DNA of 64,000 nt from Pedobacter sp. B4-66. Lineage in GTDB: Bacteria > Bacteroidota > Bacteroidia > Sphingobacteriales > Sphingobacteriaceae. The translations under genes were made by a program, and so were the position numbers. Under the pieces are notes generated by a model, which searched no databases, had not been told where the DNA came from, and was given only the letters and a program-made list of their open reading frames with translations. Shown piece by piece: positions 36,101 to 42,208 of the stretch (positions within the stretch are counted from its first letter, which is position 1; the number at the start of each line of letters is the position of its first letter). The DNA lies in the NCBI RefSeq assembly GCF_018492665.1, contig NZ_JAFVME010000001.1, positions 186,001 to 250,000 of the forward strand, given 5' to 3'.

Positions 36101-38786
36101 TCCCTGCTACATCTGAATTAAAGAAATCGAATGTGGTTTTCCCTGCATCGAAAGTTCTTACTCCCGGATTCCAATACACAGTTGATCGGTAATCTGGAGC
36201 CTCACTATTGAGTCCCGGGCGATCATATCTTGGCGAGTAAAATTCACGTGCTTTATTAAAACCTCTAGGCAAAAAATTAACTATACTTGGATCATACTTA
36301 GTTTTCCTTGATTTATAAGTTGTGATTAACAAAGCAGCTCCTTTTAAATATGATTTCAAAGCAGCATTTTGTCTAACAACTTCAATTTTAGCCACATCTT
36401 TAGCATCCAATGAGTTTGCGGCAAATATGTCAGCCGCTTCACTAATGTCAAGTTTTCGACCATTTAAAATAACCTGCATGGGCATCCATGCTGGAGGAAC
36501 TTGATCTGTATCAAGAAAATGAGGATAAAAAACAATCGTTTCATACTCTGTTTTATACTCCCTAAATTGAACTCCATTTAATCTCCCTTCTATACAATCC
36601 CTAAACCTTGCACATATTTCTGGATTATCGATTATATAAGTTTGATCAGCATGTCCTTCAGGAATTACCATCGCACCTTGAGGAGAGTAATTTTCAGTTT
36701 GCAGCTTTTTTGCACTGATTTTCACTTCCCGCAATCTCTGTACCCTATCCAGTTTACCCATCTTTACCAATACTTCCTCCTGCTTTCTGCTATTTTCCAA
36801 ATAAGCTTTAGTCGTACCTGTAATGTCTGTATTTACATCAGGTAGGTTTTTGTTTTTACTTAGTTTTTGTGCATGAATACTATCCAAAATCACCTCTACC
36901 TTATTTTTATTCTTTTCTGTCCGGGCCTGTATGCTAAATTTCACACTATCCGTTAAAACCAGCTGATCAAACTTAAATCGTCCGAGCGTATCAGTAGTTG
37001 TTCCTTCCAGTATTCCGGCTCTCATCGAGATTAAGGTAACTTTGCCTTTAACTATAGGCTTATTGGTAAGCGACACCACCTTTCCAGAAATCACAGTTCC
37101 TAATTTTTCAGCCATAAATGTTGGTTTAACCGAGGTGCCATTCAAAACTTCTTTCCAGGTAAAGCGTCGATACCCCTGTGTCATCATCAGGTTATCCAAT
37201 GCTTTGTTAACAGATTCATTTTCCTCATTAAAATAATAATTAGGTTTTTCTACATACCCTTTAATATCCGAAGTAAGCAATGTTGACGATAATATAGTAT
37301 GCTCATTACTTTCATCCAGAGGCACTTTGTCTTCATTAATAACAGTTACCGAGAAATTTCCGGCCACAGGTTTACCCTTTGAATTAAAGGATTGAAGTCC
37401 TACACTTACATTTTCTCTCGATTTGTAGCTCTGCTTTGCTGTGGTAATTTCCAATTTCATTTGGTCGTTGTTTCTTATAAAAGCAACCCTTTCATTTAAA
37501 GGCTCACCACTTTCATTAAACAAAGTAAACTGAGCTATTCCTGTCGGGAAATCTTTCTTCAAAAGCCAAATTGAGTTTACCGATTTAGTGATATTAAGCG
37601 ATGTAGCATAAATTGTTTCACCACCGGATTGTGCAACAAGACTAACGTTTAATGGAGTACTAGACATAACAGGCGACGTATTTACCCTTACCAGTACACT
37701 ATCTTTATTTGGCTGATAAACAGCAAGAACGCACCCCCTATTTTCTGCTTTAGGCAAAGCAATAGAACCTTCCGACCCATCAGGATAGCTCATTTTTGCT
37801 ATATAGGCTCTTCCTTCTTCTGGCCTCAACTTAAAAACCCCCATTCCGGCATGCTCGCTTACAAAATCAGCAACTTCATTTCCTTGCTCATCTATCACTC
37901 TTCCTTTAACCTGAATACCTTTCCCATCCATTCCCACAGCTTTAAAACCAACTCTTGAAGCAACCCCATTTACCAAACCACCACCTTCTGGAAAAAATTG
38001 AATGTCACTATTTAAAAACCCTGCTTTTATTGCAAAATCTTTGGTAATCTTTAATTTACTATCAGTTTCTATAGTTGCCTGGATATAAGCTCCCTGTAGA
38101 TTTGCAGCCTTATCATTCTGAACATTTATGTAAATGACTCCATTAGCATCTGTTTTTACAGTTTTGGTTGTTATGGTTTCCCCATGCGCTACTACCCGAT
38201 AACTCACCGATCGTCCTGAAATGGCTTTCCCCTCATCGTCACTATAACTCAATTGGGCAGTTATTACCGGTTTGTTATCAATTACCTTATACTGATAATC
38301 AACTTTAGAAATAATCTCATTGCTATATGGGCTACCGACAATAAAAGTACGGTCATAGAAATAATCCTCACCTGCATTTCGCATCCATTGGGTATAAGCC
38401 CTTACCCGATAATTCCCTTCTTTAAGCTCTTCATTTAAACTAAAATTACCCATTGCCATACCAGCAGTAACAGGTAGTTTTAAGGATTTCTCTATAGAGT
38501 CTCTTTCATTTATTAGATCTACATACAGTGCACCACTTAATGCAGATAGCTGATGCCTGCTACCAACAGTTACGTAGGCTTTAAACCAAATGGTATCGCC
38601 TAATGCGTAATAAGGTTTATCAGTATGTAGATACACTTTTTCCTGTGGATTAGTTTCTACCCATTTCTGCAATGCGGTTACTAATCTCTCAACCGGCCCT
38701 TGATCCTTTGGCACAAAGGCCAGAAAAGTTAGGACTGACAACATCAGTCCAATCCTAAGGAATTTTATGAAGCTTTGATTTTCCAT
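33195..38786 (-). CDS. Double-length MG2 / plug-like exported protein, unit 4 (two units fused)
   Basis: 1863 residues, twice the length of its neighbours. The N-terminal half (about 1-915) is a full unit with signal-like segment, HTDKPYYALGDTIW, LMMTQGYRRFTWK, CARFRDC and the normal end GINAAGELGRHVYRYKVEGG. A linker (about 916-945, QVQQPIAQNAKG) leads to a second full unit with its own HTDKPYYNLGDTIW (about 957), FLPEGG, LMLTQGWTGYKWDD, plug-like part and end GSNMNGVIGSSRYKLLLP. The second half has no signal, is diverged from all others and lacks the C-x5-C pair. A Gly/Ser/Ala-rich stretch encoded by a 24-bp tandem repeat interrupts its plug-like part. The frame is continuous, so it is a genuine fusion. 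Confidence 0.85.
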   Translation of the reverse strand: MENQSFIKFLRIGLMLSVLTFLAFVPKDQGPVERLVTALQKWVETNPQEKVYLHTDKPYYALGDTIWFKAYVTVGSRHQLSALSGALYVDLINERDSIEKSLKLPVTAGMAMGNFSLNEELKEGNYRVRAYTQWMRNAGEDYFYDRTFIVGSPYSNEIISKVDYQYKVIDNKPVITAQLSYSDDEGKAISGRSVSYRVVAHGETITTKTVKTDANGVIYINVQNDKAANLQGAYIQATIETDSKLKITKDFAIKAGFLNSDIQFFPEGGGLVNGVASRVGFKAVGMDGKGIQVKGRVIDEQGNEVADFVSEHAGMGVFKLRPEEGRAYIAKMSYPDGSEGSIALPKAENRGCVLAVYQPNKDSVLVRVNTSPVMSSTPLNVSLVAQSGGETIYATSLNITKSVNSIWLLKKDFPTGIAQFTLFNESGEPLNERVAFIRNNDQMKLEITTAKQSYKSRENVSVGLQSFNSKGKPVAGNFSVTVINEDKVPLDESNEHTILSSTLLTSDIKGYVEKPNYYFNEENESVNKALDNLMMTQGYRRFTWKEVLNGTSVKPTFMAEKLGTVISGKVVSLTNKPIVKGKVTLISMRAGILEGTTTDTLGRFKFDQLVLTDSVKFSIQARTEKNKNKVEVILDSIHAQKLSKNKNLPDVNTDITGTTKAYLENSRKQEEVLVKMGKLDRVQRLREVKISAKKLQTENYSPQGAMVIPEGHADQTYIIDNPEICARFRDCIEGRLNGVQFREYKTEYETIVFYPHFLDTDQVPPAWMPMQVILNGRKLDISEAADIFAANSLDAKDVAKIEVVRQNAALKSYLKGAALLITTYKSRKTKYDPSIVNFLPRGFNKAREFYSPRYDRPGLNSEAPDYRSTVYWNPGVRTFDAGKTTFDFFNSDVAGNYKVIVEGINAAGELGRHVYRYKVEGGEAQVQQPIAQNAKGVVSALQNFHSKLPGEKVYLHTDKPYYNLGDTIWFKAYLFDPSYLSASEKSGLLYVEINDDSAEVVRRISIPIKQGLGWGQIPLPAKIFHEGGYTLRAYTNWMQNFGGDYLFNKRFYLGKPSQNIWLVKSEATIDKVADKDQVKVNINLMRSDKVAVGLRDVGIRVMEGDKLLFKEELRTTNEGDLALMFNLKEKADGKNIRIDIKSLAKNDGGQVLSVPLNIKRQQNIDLQFLPEGGGLVAGFKTVVGFKAVGEDGKSVNVEGDVYDSKGNVIAPIASLVNGMGSFEFTPKDGEKYTARLSKPLEIDKSYSLPLVKPTGTGLHVVNNWESDSLEISVMATSGAINSDSTYYVIGTSRGIVCYAEQVDFKKPKLMIGKSKFATGIARFTLLKGTQPLNERILFVDHQDLATVNVVPNKRNFLKRDSVALSIEVKDVNGNPVSGSFSLSVTDDSQVRADSLGNHDIAASLLLNAGLKGTIETPGYYLSKKDKQVWTALDNLMLTQGWTGYKWDDVFNESVVPKFTAEKEFKVTGRVTNLLKKPVPGAQMLISSQKPAFITTATTDSQGKFMFSALPQIDSGSFFIQARTPKGKTMNFGEVEVDRQLFPPAEEMFRNKIMPWYVNTDSTQLNYVKNKAILLKEEKLNVGGIPLKEVKIVDKKVIKGSFNKGKPADLVFDEKDIKESAVMSLYQLLKQKVPGFRVVFEDGFAKMKVNNYDLMISIDGKPLPMFYSDVHDVVDPRVEDIKQDLEDFKIATFRGLEVFYTRAATSAFTGGSGAGSAERSGTGSAAVNMANYAAKFGEDGGKQPNTSRRDIDQAVALLTTYSGAGWRRIDKPDVAFYRPLPIMYPQEFYRPKYVNTHVSDMNPDLRATIHWEPNVVTDAQGKANVSFYTADIPGSYTVTIEGSNMNGVIGSSRYKLLLPKPVSK
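33614..33661. repeat. Two-copy 24-bp tandem repeat inside unit 4
   Basis: CTGCAGATCCCG begins at 33614 and again at 33638; the 24-bp copies differ at three positions. The repeat encodes the Gly/Ser/Ala-rich stretch GAGSAERSGTGSAA in the second plug-like region. Copy number may vary between strains. Confidence 0.8.
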
Positions 38787-38816
38787 TGTTTTAAATGTGA
38801 TTGCGTAATTATAAAC

Positions 38817-38848
38817 AAAGACATCTCAGAACAACAGAATGGGGACAA
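38817..38848 (-). promoter_or_regulatory. Shared bipartite promoter-like element before unit 4
   Basis: Minus strand: TTGTCCCC (38848-38841), 17 bp, TGTCTTT (38823-38817), 31 bp before the unit 4 ATG and 10 bp after the unit 5 stop. Box sequences and spacing equal those before units 2 and 6. Confidence 0.75.
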
Positions 38849-38857
38849 CAACTTAAA

Positions 38858-41374
38858 TTATTTCACTGTATACCTATAAACCGATCTCCCTAATTCACCT
38901 GCAGCGTTAATCCCCTCAACAACAACTTTGTAAATTCCTGGTTCACTCGCATTGTAGAAATCAAAATATGCCTTACCATCATTATTAGTTTTCACAGTAG
39001 CATTCCAGTAAATTGTAGAACGGAAATCCGGGATCTTATTATTTTTATCTCCATTTTCATATCTGGGCTCATAGAACTCACGTCCTTTATCAAAACCCTT
39101 TGCCGAAAAATTGACAACGTTTGGAATATATTTTTTATTTCGCAGAGAAGCCTTTTTAGTGTAAATAAGAATAGAAGATCTCCCCAATATCCCTATTAAC
39201 GCCAAATTGACCCTAACCACCTCTATTTTAACAATATCAACGGGGTCTATTTCATTATTATCAAATATTCCAGCAATCTCCATTGGATCCTCAATTTTTC
39301 TTCCATTAACTATAATCTGCATATGTGACGATGAATCGACTGCATTAGGTCTAGAGAGTGGATAATTCTGAACTATTCCTACCTTTCTGAAAGTCACCCC
39401 ATGTAATCTTCCTTGTAAACAAATCCCCAAATTGGCACAAACCTCAGGTTTTTCAAAAAAAAACGTTTGATCAGCATGTCCTTCCGGAATCCTCAACATT
39501 CCTTGGGAAGCAACTATTTCACTTTCTCTTTTCCTGGCTATTATTTTTACTTCTCTAAGCCTTTGAACACGACTTAACTTACCGAACTTAGGCAATGCCT
39601 GATCCTGATTCCTACTATTTTCAAGATACACTTTGATGTCTGTACTAGTGCCATTACTAACATCTGGCAAATTTTTATTCTTAGTAATACCCTCCACAAG
39701 CGCGCTATCTAATATTATCTCAACATTTTTTCGATTGTCATGCGTTCTGGCTTGCACTACAAACTTAAAACCATCTTTAAACATTAAGTCATCAAACTTA
39801 AATCTTCCATCAGAATATGTCCTGGTATCTTCCATTATACCTCCATTTAATGAAAGCAGATTCACCTTGGCATTTACAAGTGGCTTATTTCCAAGTGTAA
39901 CTGCCTTTCCAGAAATCTCTATACCCGACTTTTCAGTTTTGTAAACTGGAGTAAAAGCCTGACCAAGACTCTTCCATACAAACCTTCTATAGCCTTGTGT
40001 CAACATCAGGTTATCCAAAGCTCTACTAGTTTCTTCGGTTTCATTAATGAAATAATAATTCGGCTTTTCTATATAGCCTTTCAAATCAGAGCTAAGCAAT
40101 AGGTTTGACAGTATTGTACTTTCCGAAGCCTCATCAGATGGCACCTTACCCTCGTTAATTACAGTAACAGAGAAATTTCCAGCCACAGGTTTTCCTGATG
40201 GATCCTTTGATTCCATCTCTATCCAAACATTTTCTTTAGTATTATAGCTTGTCTTTTCAGTTTTCAACTTCAATTGCATCAAATCTCTACTTCTAACAAA
40301 TGCTATCCTTTCATTTAAAGGCTCTCCTTCATTGTTAAACAAGGAAAACTGAGCAATTCCAGTCGGAAAGCTACCTTTGGCTAGTCGTATTGATGTTATC
40401 GGTTTGCTTATTTTTATTGAAGAAGAATAAATAACCTCCCCAGAAGATTGAACGATTAAAGCAACAGTTTTCGCCGACTGATACAAACCTGAAGAAGCTT
40501 TAATACTGACACTTAAACTATCTTTATTATCCTGATTAATTGAAACAGCGTAACCATCATCACTCACTTTAGGAAGCATTATTCGTTTTTCTGATCCATC
40601 CGGATAAACTATTTCTGCCACGTAACTCTTCCCTAATTCTGGCTTCAGATTAAAAGCGCCCATCCCGGCATATAAGCTAGAGAAATCAGCAATTTCCTTA
40701 CCCTCATTGTCTTTTATTTTGCCTTTAATACTTATTCCAGCACCATTAACTCCAATAGCTTTAAAAGCTACTTTGGATGTTATTCCATTAATTAAGTCTC
40801 CACTTTCTGGAAAAAACCGAACATCACTCTCAGAAAGTTCGCCTTTTAAAACAGCCTTTTTACTTACCTTTTCTTTAGTTCCCTTCTTTGCAATCCGGGA
40901 ATTCGTTTTGCCATCTATACTGTTAAGAAAGGGATCGCCTACAATGAAAGTACGGTCAAAAAAGTAATCTTTATCCGAATTACGCATCCATTGCGTATAG
41001 GCTCTCAGCCTATAGTTACCCTCTTTAAAATCATCTGCTAATATCAAATCTCCGGCCGACGTTCCTTTAGTCAATTGAAGCTTAAGCGTTTTTTGTATGG
41101 AGTCTCTTTCGTTAATCAGATCCACATAGAGTATTCCACTATGGGTTGATGGCTTATGCCTGCTCCCACTTGTTACATAAGCTTTAAGCCAAATGGTATC
41201 ACCTATTGCATAATAAGGCTTATCAGTATGTAGGTAAACTTTTTCCTGTGGATTAGTTTCCACCCATTTTTGCAAAGATGTAATTAGTTTATTAACCGGA
41301 TCATTATCCTCGGGAATAAATGCTAAAACCAGAATTACAACGGAAAAGAAAGGAATATAGAGCGCTCGTTTCAT
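38858..41374 (-). CDS. MG2 / plug-like exported protein, unit 5, lacking the second beta-domain
   Basis: 838 residues, about 80 shorter than the other single units. MG2 is intact (HTDKPYYAIGDTIWLKAYV ... YRLRAYTQWMRNS). After FIVGDPFLN, where all the others have a domain of some 85 residues, there is only a Lys-rich linker (RIAKKGTKEKVSKKAVLKG) before SDVRFFPESGDL. The remaining order is normal: LMLTQGYRRFVWK, carboxypeptidase-regulatory-like domain, VCANLGIC, a plug-like region with VDIVKIEVVRVNLALIGI, and the end GINAAGELGRSVYRYTV. It belongs with units 4 and 6 (KNKNLPDVS). It lies 5 bp after the YD-repeat gene and so is read with unit 6. Confidence 0.85.
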   Translation of the reverse strand: MKRALYIPFFSVVILVLAFIPEDNDPVNKLITSLQKWVETNPQEKVYLHTDKPYYAIGDTIWLKAYVTSGSRHKPSTHSGILYVDLINERDSIQKTLKLQLTKGTSAGDLILADDFKEGNYRLRAYTQWMRNSDKDYFFDRTFIVGDPFLNSIDGKTNSRIAKKGTKEKVSKKAVLKGELSESDVRFFPESGDLINGITSKVAFKAIGVNGAGISIKGKIKDNEGKEIADFSSLYAGMGAFNLKPELGKSYVAEIVYPDGSEKRIMLPKVSDDGYAVSINQDNKDSLSVSIKASSGLYQSAKTVALIVQSSGEVIYSSSIKISKPITSIRLAKGSFPTGIAQFSLFNNEGEPLNERIAFVRSRDLMQLKLKTEKTSYNTKENVWIEMESKDPSGKPVAGNFSVTVINEGKVPSDEASESTILSNLLLSSDLKGYIEKPNYYFINETEETSRALDNLMLTQGYRRFVWKSLGQAFTPVYKTEKSGIEISGKAVTLGNKPLVNAKVNLLSLNGGIMEDTRTYSDGRFKFDDLMFKDGFKFVVQARTHDNRKNVEIILDSALVEGITKNKNLPDVSNGTSTDIKVYLENSRNQDQALPKFGKLSRVQRLREVKIIARKRESEIVASQGMLRIPEGHADQTFFFEKPEVCANLGICLQGRLHGVTFRKVGIVQNYPLSRPNAVDSSSHMQIIVNGRKIEDPMEIAGIFDNNEIDPVDIVKIEVVRVNLALIGILGRSSILIYTKKASLRNKKYIPNVVNFSAKGFDKGREFYEPRYENGDKNNKIPDFRSTIYWNATVKTNNDGKAYFDFYNASEPGIYKVVVEGINAAGELGRSVYRYTVK

Positions 41375-41379
41375 AATAT

Positions 41380-42204
41380 TTAATAATAAATAATCTCTCT
41401 TTTGGTTAAGTAAGTACTTGCTTTGTTTTTGTTCTTAAGTGTAAGCCAATTACCTTTTTCATCATACTCGTATGAATATTTCCTTCTCCAGTCAACAAAA
41501 CCTCCTCCGGTATATCGAATCTCTTGAGTTATATTATTGTTATCATCGTATTCATAAATAATTGAGTATTTTAAATGTCCATTTGGAGCATAAGCCCGTT
41601 CGCCACTACACAGTAAATTGGATTCAATTGAGTAGGCAATACTTCCGCTGTTTAAAGCAGTATCATAATCATTCCATTCCTTTAATATGAGGTTATTTAA
41701 GTCATCGTATTTATATACCTCCTTAAGCTTTAATTCTCCATACCCATCATAACAAACGCGTAAGCTCCTATTATTTTTGTCGTCATACTCATAGCGCTCC
41801 AGGCTTTTCACCGAATCAGAAATATATTTTTTTGCCATCATCTTTCCGTTATCATAATACATGTATTTAATCCTGTAACCATCTTCACCATCTCCTCGTT
41901 CTTCTGAGAGTTCCTTATCCTCATACACATAACTTATGGTTTGTTCGATGGCGTTACTATCTATGGTATTATATATTTTTTGCTCAATCAGTTTCCCATT
42001 TAAGTCATAGGCATAGCTTCTTTTTTGAACCAAAGTTTTTACACCACCGGTAGTTTCGTAGCACTTCTCAGTAAATGACTTCACTTTCCCTTTAGGTTTT
42101 CGCATGTCCCCATAAAAAGGAAGCTGAGCGAGACAATTAAAGAGGGGAAATGTCAGTAAAAACAAAACCAGAATGATAACTTTCATTTGTCCTTTCTTTT
42201 CCAT
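41380..42204 (-). CDS. Exported YD-repeat-like protein within the unit 6 - unit 5 operon
   Basis: About 274 residues from the ATG at 42204, four bases after the unit 6 stop; a second ATG at 42186 (MKVIILVLFLLTFPLFNCLAQ) directly precedes the hydrophobic signal and is also possible. The mature protein consists of about eight repeats of a YxYDxxGxLxxxxxY type (YAYDLNGKLIEQKIY, YMYYDNGKMMAKKY, YEYDDKNNRSLRVCY, YKYDDLNNLILKEW and YEYDDNNNITQEIRY), similar to YD/RHS repeats, but no RHS core or toxin domain. Such proteins form beta-ribbon structures. It lies between two macroglobulin-like units and may share their function; nothing more specific can be said. Confidence 0.8.
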   Translation of the reverse strand: MEKKGQMKVIILVLFLLTFPLFNCLAQLPFYGDMRKPKGKVKSFTEKCYETTGGVKTLVQKRSYAYDLNGKLIEQKIYNTIDSNAIEQTISYVYEDKELSEERGDGEDGYRIKYMYYDNGKMMAKKYISDSVKSLERYEYDDKNNRSLRVCYDGYGELKLKEVYKYDDLNNLILKEWNDYDTALNSGSIAYSIESNLLCSGERAYAPNGHLKYSIIYEYDDNNNITQEIRYTGGGFVDWRRKYSYEYDEKGNWLTLKNKNKASTYLTKREIIYY

Positions 42205-42208
42205 TAAA

